Assembly (NCBI GenBank): GCA_035689345.1
Contig: DASSLR010000012.1
Span: forward strand, 59,482-123,481
Direction of reading: 5' to 3'
DNA length: 64,000 bases
From: CF-118 sp035689345
Lineage (GTDB): Bacteria > Chloroflexota > Dormibacteria > Dormibacterales > Dormibacteraceae
Shown here piece after piece: positions 15,317-23,379 of this stretch. The notes below the pieces were generated by a model. It ran no database searches. It had not been told where the DNA came from and was given only the letters and a program-made list of their open reading frames with translations. Made by a program: the position numbers and the translations under genes. The stretch's first letter is position 1. Every line of letters starts with the position of its first letter.

Positions 15317-17008
15317 CTATCGTCGCACTACTGCGCGCTCTCGACGACGGCCGTCGGGCACCCGCCTGCCGGGCCGGACGGCACTGCCTCTGTCGAGCGG
15401 GATCGTGAAGGCCAGCTTTGTCCCCTTGCCGGGCGCGCTCGTGACCTGAAGCTCGCCGCCGAGGTCAGTGGCGCGCAGGCTCATGTTGCGCAGGCCGTTG
15501 CCGTGAGAGTGGCGCTTCGTGTCGAAGCCGGCCCCGTCGTCCTCGATGGTCAGGAGGGCATTCGAGTTCCGGCGGGCGAGTTCGACCGAGGCCCGCCGGG
15601 CGCCCGCGTGGCGGGTCACGTTGGACAGCGCCTCGCGGGTCAGCTGCACGACCTCGTGCGACTGCGCCGACAGGGCCGCGGCCGTTTCCGCGTCCACGGC
15701 CACGTCCACTCTCACACGCGATCGAGTCGCGACCTCTTCGCCGAGGGCGCGCAGCGCCTCGTCGAGCTGGCGGTCGGCCAGGATTCCGGGACGCAGCCCG
15801 AAGATGTAGTTGCGCAAATCCCGGATGACCCGGTCGAGCTCTCCGACCGCTCGCTCCACGCGCGCCGCCACGTCCCGCGAGCCGGCGATCATCGCCGTTC
15901 CCTGCAGGCCCATACCCACCGCGAAGAGTGACTGGATGATGCCGTCGTGGAGCTCTTTGGCGATGCGCTCGCGCTCGTCCATCAGCTCCAGCCGCCGCTG
16001 GTCCACCTGGGCGCGCCCGTATTCCATCGCCACCGAGGCCTGGTCGGCGAAGGTCTCGACCAGGACGACCGACCGCTCGCTGAAGGATCGTCCACCCTTC
16101 AAGTTGCCGACCATCAGCGTCCCGGTGACACCGCCCCGCACACGGAGCGGGACGAAGATCGCCGGCCCAAGGTTGGCGGCGCGAACCAACGGCGGAAACG
16201 CGCGCCGCTCGGCGCCGACGTTGGCGAAGACCAGAGGCTTCCCCGTGCGCATCACTTCGCCGGAGATGGACCGGTCGGCGGGCACTGACTCGCCTGCGAT
16301 GCGCGCAGCCGGGCCACCCGACGCCGCAGCGACGACCAGCTGTTTCGGGTTTGCGGTGGTGCTGACGATGGTCGCCATGTCTGCTCCGGCCAGCTCACGA
16401 GCGTTCTCAGCGATGCGGCCGAGCAGCGAATCGGCATCGGCGCCGGCGAGGATCTCGCTTGTGATGCGGCGGAGCGCATCCAGCCACCGCTCTCGCTGCC
16501 TGGTCTCCTCATACAGCGAAGCGTTCGCGACCGCGACCCCGGCCTGCGTTGCGAGGACGACGAGAGCGACCTCGTCTTCGGCGCTGAACTCACGTGCGCC
16601 CCGCTTCTCGGTCAGGTAGATGTTGCCGAAGACTTTGCCCAGGGCCACGACCGGGGCGCCGAGAAATGAGCTCATCTTCGGGTGGTGGGGAGGGAAACCG
16701 ACCGAGACCGCGTGATCGGCGATGCTGCGCACCCGGATCGGCTTCGGATGCGAGATCACGTAACCCAGCAGCCCTTTGCCCCGCGGCAGGGCGCCGATCT
16801 CCTTGCGCTGCCTGGCCGAAATGCCGGTAGTGACGAACTCCGTCAGCAGGCCGTCCTCGCCGATGACGCCCAGCGCACCGTAGCGCGCGTCCGTCACCTG
16901 GGCCGCGAGGTCGACGATGCGCTGCAGCACGATGGGCAGCGAGAGCTCCGACGCCAGCGTGAGCCCTGCCTCCAAGAGCACGTCCCTGGCGTCGCGACCC
17001 TGGTTCAC
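15317..17008 (-). CDS. DosS/DosT-like two-GAF histidine kinase
   Basis: A 563-residue sensor (DosS is 578). GAF-A covers about residues 23-165, GAF-B about 185-335, then a HisKA_3 domain with phospho-His H354 (ELHDGIIQSLFA) and an HATPase with N-box (REALSNVTRHAG) and G-boxes. GAF-A has GFPPHHPKMSSFLGAP, in which His109 aligns with the DosS heme ligand His149, and Tyr131 aligns with Tyr171, the residue governing ligand discrimination. The His-Tyr spacing of 22 is the same. Heme-based gas or redox sensing is therefore plausible. The start is uncertain: GTG 17008 begins just before the conserved region but lacks a good ribosome-binding site, and upstream extensions are Arg-rich. Confidence 0.88.
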   Translation of the reverse strand: MNQGRDARDVLLEAGLTLASELSLPIVLQRIVDLAAQVTDARYGALGVIGEDGLLTEFVTTGISARQRKEIGALPRGKGLLGYVISHPKPIRVRSIADHAVSVGFPPHHPKMSSFLGAPVVALGKVFGNIYLTEKRGAREFSAEDEVALVVLATQAGVAVANASLYEETRQRERWLDALRRITSEILAGADADSLLGRIAENARELAGADMATIVSTTANPKQLVVAAASGGPAARIAGESVPADRSISGEVMRTGKPLVFANVGAERRAFPPLVRAANLGPAIFVPLRVRGGVTGTLMVGNLKGGRSFSERSVVLVETFADQASVAMEYGRAQVDQRRLELMDERERIAKELHDGIIQSLFAVGMGLQGTAMIAGSRDVAARVERAVGELDRVIRDLRNYIFGLRPGILADRQLDEALRALGEEVATRSRVRVDVAVDAETAAALSAQSHEVVQLTREALSNVTRHAGARRASVELARRNSNALLTIEDDGAGFDTKRHSHGNGLRNMSLRATDLGGELQVTSAPGKGTKLAFTIPLDRGSAVRPGRRVPDGRRRERAVVRR

Positions 17009-17066
17009 GCTCGCGACTTTACGCCGCGAGAGCGAGGCGCTGTTGCGGCGTTTGGTGCGGGCTTTT

Positions 17067-17103
17067 GGATCTCTCGGCCCCTGAGCGGCGGGTCGATCGG
17101 CCC
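17067..17103 (+). promoter_or_regulatory. Pair of degenerate DosR-like boxes upstream of tandem USP operon
   Basis: Two 14-base sites, GGATCTCTCGGCCC (17067-17080) and GGGTCGATCGGCCC (17090-17103), sit 23 bases apart in the gap shared by the kinase gene and the stress-protein operon. Both keep the GGCCC half-site. TATAGC follows directly. DosR promoters often carry paired boxes. Confidence 0.5.
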
Positions 17104-17138
17104 TATAGCAGCCATCCCGCCGATGGAAAGCTGATGGC

Positions 17139-18011
17139 ATGGAACGTGAACTGGGATTCCGAAGAATTCTTCTGGCGACTGACGGATCGGAGCAGGCCGC
17201 CGCGGCGGTCGATGCCACGATCAAGCTGGCCCGCTACTCGCCGGCCACGGTGCGCGTATTTCACGTGTGGAACCTGGACGTTCATCACCGCCACGGTTTC
17301 TGGGACGTCGAGGTGCACGCCGAGGCCGAGCGACTCGTCCAGGACACGGTGGACCGACTGACCCGAGCCGGCGTGATGGCTGAGAAGGAGGTCTTCCGGG
17401 CCGACCCCGACCTCGTCGCCGACGCGATCGCCGCCACCGTGCGGCAGATCCGGGCGGACCTGGTCGTCATGGGTTCACGCGGCCTGTCGAGCTGGCAGTC
17501 CCTCATTCGCCACAGCGTCAGCCACCAGGTCCTGGCCGCCGTCGACTGCCCGGTGCTGATCATCCGCGCCGGGATGCACGGATCGTTTGCCAACAGGCGC
17601 CGGGTGCTGGTGGCCGTCGCGGGCGGGGACGACGTGAAGGTGGCGGTCAAGGCGGCCGCGGCGGTCATGCAGCCTGTCGAATCGGTGGCGATGGTGGTCC
17701 ACGTCGCGCAGGCGATGGTCGGCGCCCAGGGCTTTGCCTACGTCGAGAGTGATGAGGAGATCAACGCGACGATGGATCGCGCGTGTGCAGCCTTGCGTGA
17801 TGCAGGCATCACGACGGAGAGCAGGGTCCTCAGGTCCGGCCCCGTGGCCCGAGGCATCGCGGAGATCGCCGCGGAGTGGGACGCCGACCTGATCGTGACC
17901 GGCTCGAGCCGCATGGGCGATGTGGCGAGCTCGCTCCTCGGCTCTGTTTCGTACGACCTGCTGCACAACAGCGACCTGCCCGTCCTGATCGCGGAGCGAA
18001 TGAAGAATTGA
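17139..18011 (+). CDS. Tandem universal stress protein (two UspA domains)
   Basis: A 290-residue protein with two USP domains: residues about 6-145 (RILLATDGSE ... MGSRGLSSWQSLIRHSVSH) and about 152-288 (RVLVAVAGGDD ... TGSSRMGDVASSLLGSVS). Both C-terminal glycine loops are present, so ATP binding is likely in at least one domain. Tandem USPs of this size (the Rv2623/Rv2005c/Rv1996 type) are hallmark DosR-regulon proteins. It is divergent from the dosS-like gene with two box-like sites between. Its stop overlaps the start of the CBS gene (TTGA). Confidence 0.93.
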   Translation: MERELGFRRILLATDGSEQAAAAVDATIKLARYSPATVRVFHVWNLDVHHRHGFWDVEVHAEAERLVQDTVDRLTRAGVMAEKEVFRADPDLVADAIAATVRQIRADLVVMGSRGLSSWQSLIRHSVSHQVLAAVDCPVLIIRAGMHGSFANRRRVLVAVAGGDDVKVAVKAAAAVMQPVESVAMVVHVAQAMVGAQGFAYVESDEEINATMDRACAALRDAGITTESRVLRSGPVARGIAEIAAEWDADLIVTGSSRMGDVASSLLGSVSYDLLHNSDLPVLIAERMKN

Positions 18012-18724
18012 GCCAGTTCCCCCGCCGGCGCACGGTGGCCGACGTGATGACCACCGGCGTCCACATCGCAGGGCCGCAGACTCCGTTCAAGCTCCTGGTG
18101 CGCTTGATCGAGGAGAACCGGGTGAGCGCGATCCCGATCGTGGACCAGCAGGGGATGCCGATCGGGATCGTCTCGGAGGCCGACCTGCTCTTGAAGGCGA
18201 GGCGCTCCGAGCTCGAGGGCCAGGACCTCGTCCACCCGCGGCGGCGGCACGATCAGCGCACCAAGGCGGAGGGAACCATGGCGTCACAGCTGATGACGTC
18301 GCCGCCCATCACGGTGCCGGCGAGCGCCACGCTGGCGGAAGCGGCCCGGATGATGCAGGAGCGCAACGTGCGCCGCCTGGTCGTGGTGGACGGCCGCGGC
18401 CGGATCGCCGGAATCGTGAGCCGGAGCGATCTCCTGCAGGTGTTCCTGCGCACCGACGAAGAGCTCCGTCACGAGATCAGGGACGTCTTGATACCCGCGC
18501 TCATGCCCACCGCCACCGACAAGCCGCGCGTGGACGTGCGCTGGAACGTGGTGACGCTGAGCGGCGAGGTCGATCGCAGGAGCGACGCGGAGATCCTCGT
18601 CCGTTCGGCGGGTGAGATCGACGGCGTGGTCTCGGTCCTCGACCGGATGATGTACCGCTGGGACGACACCGCGGCGCCAGCCGAGCCGCTGCTAGCGGTC
18701 GACCAGAGCTTCAAGTCTTTCTAA
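18008..18724 (+). CDS. CBS-pair and BON domain protein
   Basis: A 238-residue member of the same family as the proteins at 5284 and 7861. Two CBS motifs (DVMTTGVHIAGP and QLMTSPPITVPA) are separated by a longer, positively charged linker (about residues 75-95), and a BON domain follows (RVDVRWNVVTLSGEVDRR). TTG 18008 overlaps the upstream stop and is the only start fitting the first CBS motif. It lies between a tandem USP and an Mg-type P-ATPase, so again a CBS-BON gene neighbours a cation pump. Confidence 0.87.
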   Translation: MSQFPRRRTVADVMTTGVHIAGPQTPFKLLVRLIEENRVSAIPIVDQQGMPIGIVSEADLLLKARRSELEGQDLVHPRRRHDQRTKAEGTMASQLMTSPPITVPASATLAEAARMMQERNVRRLVVVDGRGRIAGIVSRSDLLQVFLRTDEELRHEIRDVLIPALMPTATDKPRVDVRWNVVTLSGEVDRRSDAEILVRSAGEIDGVVSVLDRMMYRWDDTAAPAEPLLAVDQSFKSF

Positions 18725-18809
18725 GCTTCCCCTCACGAGCTCCAAGGCCCCGGACGTTTCGACCCCGAGCCTGACGCTGGGTGAGGCCGCGCGCCTCGCG
18801 CCCGAGCAG

Positions 18810-21368
18810 GTGCTGACTCGACTGGCGGTCGGGCCTGACGGGCTGGACCCGCAAGAAGCGGCCCGCCGGCTGGATGCGTGGGGCCCCAACGCGATTCGCA
18901 GCCACGACGTGCGTGCCCTCGCCATCCTGGGCCGGCAGCTGAAGAACCCGCTGCTCATCCTGCTTGGCATCGCGACCCTGACGGCGTTTGCGGTCGGTGA
19001 GAGGACGGACGCCTTCATCATCCTGACGATCGTCGGCCTCAGCGTCGGCCTGGGCTTCTTCAACGAGTACCGCTCGGAACGTGTCGTCGAGGCACTGCAC
19101 GCGAGCATTCGGCACCACGCGCTCGTCAAGCGCGGCGGCTCGGTCTCGCCCGTCGACGTCGTCGAGCTCGTGCCCGGTGACGTCGTCCTGCTGCGCACCG
19201 GTGACCTCGTGCCCGCCGACCTCCGGTTGCTGGAGGCGCGCGAGCTCGAGTGCGACCAGGCAGTCCTGACCGGCGAGCCGATGCCCAAGACCAAGACCGC
19301 GGATGTGGAAACCGACCAAGCCGCCGGCGCGCTGGCCCTCCGCTGCGCCGCCTACATGGGCACGACCATTCGAGGTGGCTCCGGGGTCGGGGTGGTCGTC
19401 GCGACCGGTGCGTCCACCGAGTTCGGCAAGATCGCGCTTCGGCTCGGCGACCGGCAGCCCGACACGGCTTTCCAGCGCGGCTTACGCAGCTTCTCGATCC
19501 TGCTCGTACGCGTCACGGCGCTCCTGGCCGGCGGCATCTTCATCGTCAACTCACTGCTGGGCCGCTCGATCCTCGAATCGGCGTTGTTCTCGCTCGCCAT
19601 CGCCGTCGGTCTGACGCCGCAGCTGCTGCCGGCGATCGTCACCGTCAGCCTTGCGTCAGGCGCCCGCAACCTGGCCCGCAGGCGGGTGGTCGTCAAGCGG
19701 CTGATCAGCATCGAGGACCTCGGCAACATCGAAGTCCTCTTCACCGACAAGACGGGCACGCTGACGGAAGGCCGCATCACCTTCCATGAATCGCTGGACG
19801 CCGGCGGGCGACCGGATGACACCGTGCTGGCGCTCGGCCGCCTGTGCGCTTCGGCGAACGCGTCGGACTCCGCCGCATCGGGCAACGCGCTCGACGAGGC
19901 GCTGCTTGCGGGTGGCGCGCCGCCGGCCGGCCATCGGGTGCTGGATCAGCTTCCGTTCGATCACGAGCGGCGCCTGATGTCGGCGCTCGTGGAGGACGGC
20001 GACGGCACGAGGACGTTGATCACGAAGGGGGCGCCGGAGTCCGTGCTCGCGCGCTGCCGGCAAGTGCCGGCCGAGGCGCAGGCGACGCTGCAGCAGCAGT
20101 TCGAGGCCGGCGCGCGTGTGGTGGCGGTCGCGACCAGGCCCTGGACCGGCGAGGAGTCGTGCACGCACGAGGATGAGAGCGGCCTGACCCTCGTGGGCTT
20201 CCTGACCTTCATCGACGCGGTGAAGACGGACGCCGCCGCATCCCTCGATCAGCTGAAGCGTCTAGGCGTGGTGGTCAAGATCGTGACCGGCGACAACCCG
20301 GTGGTCGCGCAAACGGTCTGCCGAACGCTCGGCATCGACTTCGGCGAGGTCATGACAGGCACCGAACTCGACACGTTGAGCGACGCGCAGCTCGTCGCAC
20401 GGCTGCCTGAGACCGGGATCTTCGCTCGCGTCTCGCCCGAGCAGAAGTCGAGGATCATCACCGCTCAGCGCAGCCTCGACAAAGACGTCGGCTACATGGG
20501 GGACGGAGTGAACGACGCGGTCGCGCTCCGCGACGCTGACGTTGGCATCTCGGTCGATTCCGGCAGCGAGGTCGCGAAAGACGCCGCCGACATCGTGCTG
20601 CTGGACAAGGATCTCGGCGTGCTCGCGGGCGGCGTGCTCGACGGACGGCGCATCTTCGCCAACACCATGAAGTACGTGCTCATGGGCACTTCGTCGAACT
20701 TCGGCAACATGTTCAGCGCCGCCGGAGGGTCGGTGCTCCTCAACTTCCTGCCGATGACGCCGACGCAGATCCTGCTCAACAACCTGCTCTACGACGTGGG
20801 CGAGCTGACCATCCCGACCGACAACGCCGATCCCGAGATGCTGGCCCGCCCCGCCCAGTGGGACATCCGGCTGATCAGAAGGTTCATGGTCCTCTTCGGT
20901 CCGATCAGCTCGATCTTCGACTTCGCCACTTTCGGCGTGATGCTTTTCGTGTTTCACGCCCGCGGCGGACTCTTTCAGACCGCCTGGTTCCTGGAATCGC
21001 TATGCACACAGAGCCTTGTCATCTTTGCGATCCGCACGCGCAGGGTCCCGTTCTTCAAGAGCCGCCCGAGCCTTGCACTCGTCCTGGGCACGCTTGGCTC
21101 GGTGGCCGTCGGCCTCGTGCTGCCATTCACTCCGATCGCCCGGCTGTTCGGTTTCCAGTCGCCGCCACCCACGCTTCTCTTGGTGCTGGCCGCGATGGTG
21201 GTCGTGTACATGGCGCTCGTGGAAGGGGCCAAGGCCTTCTTCTTCGGCCGCCTGCCTGCGCGGCCCCACCGGCCGATCGCCGGGTGGGAGCTCGAGCCGG
21301 CGCTCCGCAACGTGGCCCGGCACGCGTCGCGATGGAGCACCGCCCGGCGAACGCCGCGCTCGGCGTGA
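18810..21368 (+). CDS. P-type ATPase, MgtA/MgtB-like (P3B) magnesium importer family
   Basis: An 852-residue membrane pump with cation-ATPase N-domain (EAARRLDAWGPN), actuator motif (QAVLTGEPMPKTK; the family's TGES reads TGEP), phosphorylation site DKTGTLTEGR, GDGVNDAVAL and a C-terminal membrane domain of MgtA type (SSNFGNMFSAAGGS, LPMTPTQILLNNLLYD, FGPISSIFDFATF). In MgtA-type pumps this membrane region carries Mg uptake; transport of Mg2+ here is inferred. GTG 18810 is the first standard start in frame, but the frame is open back to the previous gene and a non-standard start is possible. Mycobacterial DosR regulons contain a P-type ATPase (CtpF) next to a USP, an analogous arrangement. 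Confidence 0.85.
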   Translation: MLTRLAVGPDGLDPQEAARRLDAWGPNAIRSHDVRALAILGRQLKNPLLILLGIATLTAFAVGERTDAFIILTIVGLSVGLGFFNEYRSERVVEALHASIRHHALVKRGGSVSPVDVVELVPGDVVLLRTGDLVPADLRLLEARELECDQAVLTGEPMPKTKTADVETDQAAGALALRCAAYMGTTIRGGSGVGVVVATGASTEFGKIALRLGDRQPDTAFQRGLRSFSILLVRVTALLAGGIFIVNSLLGRSILESALFSLAIAVGLTPQLLPAIVTVSLASGARNLARRRVVVKRLISIEDLGNIEVLFTDKTGTLTEGRITFHESLDAGGRPDDTVLALGRLCASANASDSAASGNALDEALLAGGAPPAGHRVLDQLPFDHERRLMSALVEDGDGTRTLITKGAPESVLARCRQVPAEAQATLQQQFEAGARVVAVATRPWTGEESCTHEDESGLTLVGFLTFIDAVKTDAAASLDQLKRLGVVVKIVTGDNPVVAQTVCRTLGIDFGEVMTGTELDTLSDAQLVARLPETGIFARVSPEQKSRIITAQRSLDKDVGYMGDGVNDAVALRDADVGISVDSGSEVAKDAADIVLLDKDLGVLAGGVLDGRRIFANTMKYVLMGTSSNFGNMFSAAGGSVLLNFLPMTPTQILLNNLLYDVGELTIPTDNADPEMLARPAQWDIRLIRRFMVLFGPISSIFDFATFGVMLFVFHARGGLFQTAWFLESLCTQSLVIFAIRTRRVPFFKSRPSLALVLGTLGSVAVGLVLPFTPIARLFGFQSPPPTLLLVLAAMVVVYMALVEGAKAFFFGRLPARPHRPIAGWELEPALRNVARHASRWSTARRTPRSA

Positions 21369-21369
21369 C

Positions 21370-21771
21370 CTAGAGGGCGGACACCGCGACGTCGATGTGA
21401 CGCGTGCGTGGGCCATCCCACTCGCACAGGAATATCGACTGCCAGTGCCCGAGCGCGAGCCGGCCGCCACGCACCGGCGCGATGCACGCCGGGCCGATGA
21501 GCGCCGTCTTGATGTGCGAGTCGGAGTTGCCCTCGCCGTGCCTGTAGCCGCCATCCTTGGGCACCATCTCCGCGAGCTGCGCCTCGATGTCGCGCGCGAC
21601 GTCAGGGTCGGCGCCTTCGTTGATGGTCACGCCCGCGGTGGTGTGAGGGATGAACACGTGACACGTCCCGTCCGCGACGCCCGCCCGTTTCACCGCGCTC
21701 GCAACCTTCTCCGTGATGTCTAGCAGCTGCGCGCGATGGTCGGTTCGCACCTCGAACGTGACCCAGCCCAC
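21370..21771 (-). CDS. YjbQ/UPF0047 family protein
   Basis: A 133-residue protein with the signature of the YjbQ family: FIPHTTAGVTINE near the middle, GNSDSHIKTALIG and the C-terminal GHWQSIFLCEWDGPRTR. E. coli YjbQ has weak thiamin-phosphate-synthase activity and the conserved His and Glu form a metal-binding pocket; the physiological role is unsettled. It is convergent with the P-type ATPase gene (stops 1 base apart). Confidence 0.9.
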   Translation of the reverse strand: MGWVTFEVRTDHRAQLLDITEKVASAVKRAGVADGTCHVFIPHTTAGVTINEGADPDVARDIEAQLAEMVPKDGGYRHGEGNSDSHIKTALIGPACIAPVRGGRLALGHWQSIFLCEWDGPRTRHIDVAVSAL

Positions 21772-21948
21772 AGGCCTGAGGTTACCGGGAGAGGCTGAGC
21801 CGGGCCTCGATCGTGACGGCAGACTGCACGGTCGTGCGTCCGGGATTGGCTGGGAGGTTGCTGGGAGGCGGTTGGGACAGCCGCGGCCAAACGTGCTAAA
21901 CCAGAGATGGCTGCGTTTACCCCAAGTTCATCTGCGGGGGTGGTTGAT

Positions 21949-23367
21949 ATGTCGGATGTCGTGTCGCCCACGTATTCGGCCATGGCGCCGGAGGAGCGCC
22001 GTAAACAGCTTGTGCGGGCGGTCATCGCCAGCACGGTTGGCACCTCGATCGAGTGGTACGACTATTTCCTCTTCGGCACCATGGCGGGCCTCGTCTTCCC
22101 GCACCTGTTCTTTCCCAAGTCCGACCCCACGGCCGGAGCGCTGAACAGCTACGCCATCTTCTTCGTCGGTTTTCTCGCGCGCCCCATCGGCGCGTGGATA
22201 TTCGGCACTTACGGGGATCGCATCGGCCGCAAGGCGACGCTGATCGCGACCCTGCTGTTCATGGGGATCGCGACGTTCCTGATCGGCGTCATGCCCACGT
22301 ACACGAACATCGGCCTCTGGGCCGCCGTGATCCTCGTCGTCCTGCGCGCGTGCCAGGGCATCGGCGTCGGCGGCGAGTGGGGCGGTTCAGTCCTGATGTC
22401 CATGGAGTGGGGAAGCAAGAAGAGGAAGGGCTGGCTTGGCAGCTGGCCGCAGTTTGGGGTGCCGATCGGGCTCGTCCTGTCCAACGGCATCACCGCTCTG
22501 ACCGTGACCTCCGCGGGTGCGGCCGCCTTCAACCAGTGGGCGTGGAGGATCCCGTTCCTGCTCAGCATCGTGCTGGTGGCGGTCGGTCTCTACATCCGTC
22601 TCGGGATCATGGAGACTCCGGTCTTCCAGGCACTCCTGAACGAGCGGCGCGTCGAGCAGGCGCCCATCAGGGAGGTGGTGCGGCGCAACTGGCGGGAGAT
22701 CCTCCTCAGCGCGTTGCTGCGGATGCCCGAGCAGGCGCCGTTCTACATATTCACCGTCTTCGTGTTCACATTCGGTGCGTTGGCGACCCACCTCGGCAAG
22801 CCCTTCTTCACGTGGGCGGTCAGCGTCGCCGGGCTCGTCTCCTTCATCACCATTCCGCTGTTCGGGTACCTGTCCGACCGGATCGGGCGGAAGACGATGT
22901 ACCTGACCGGCATCGTCGTCATGGGGATCTGGGGCTACGTCTACTTCGGCCTGTTCGCGGCCGGAGTGGCCGGCGTCGTTTTCCTTGTGATCGCGGTATC
23001 GCTTATCCCGCATGACATGCAGTACGGCCCGCAGGCATCGCTGATCGCCGAGAGCTTCACCGGGCGACTCAGGTACAGCGGGTCTTCGCTCGGCTACCAG
23101 CTCGCCTCGATCATCGCGGGTGGACCGGCGCCCATCATCGCGCTGGGTCTCTGGACCGGAAAGTTCGAGCTTCTGGGAGCTTCGTGGCATTCGCCCTTCC
23201 CGATCAAGACGCCCGCCGTCATCAGCACGTACATCCTGGTGTGCTGCGTGATCGGGTTCCTGGCCACGCTGGCGTTGAAGAATCGCCAGGCCCTGGACCA
23301 CACGCAGGAGTACGACGCGCAGGAAGCGGCGTCACCGGCTGGAGTCAAGCGGCCCGTCATGGGCTGA
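21949..23367 (+). CDS. MFS transporter, metabolite:H+ symporter (MHS) type
   Basis: A permease of about 472 residues with 12 membrane helices. The N-terminus has the MHS hallmark TSIEWYDYFLFGTMAGLVFP, and loop 2-3 carries GDRIGRKATL. The family imports carboxylates, osmolytes or aromatic acids (ProP, KgtP, ShiA); the substrate is not predictable here. ATG 21949 is preceded by GGGGGTGG; an in-frame ATG at 21907 is an alternative with a weaker site. A strong terminator follows at 23395. Confidence 0.88.
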   Translation: MSDVVSPTYSAMAPEERRKQLVRAVIASTVGTSIEWYDYFLFGTMAGLVFPHLFFPKSDPTAGALNSYAIFFVGFLARPIGAWIFGTYGDRIGRKATLIATLLFMGIATFLIGVMPTYTNIGLWAAVILVVLRACQGIGVGGEWGGSVLMSMEWGSKKRKGWLGSWPQFGVPIGLVLSNGITALTVTSAGAAAFNQWAWRIPFLLSIVLVAVGLYIRLGIMETPVFQALLNERRVEQAPIREVVRRNWREILLSALLRMPEQAPFYIFTVFVFTFGALATHLGKPFFTWAVSVAGLVSFITIPLFGYLSDRIGRKTMYLTGIVVMGIWGYVYFGLFAAGVAGVVFLVIAVSLIPHDMQYGPQASLIAESFTGRLRYSGSSLGYQLASIIAGGPAPIIALGLWTGKFELLGASWHSPFPIKTPAVISTYILVCCVIGFLATLALKNRQALDHTQEYDAQEAASPAGVKRPVMG

Positions 23368-23379
23368 GACTCTTCCCTT

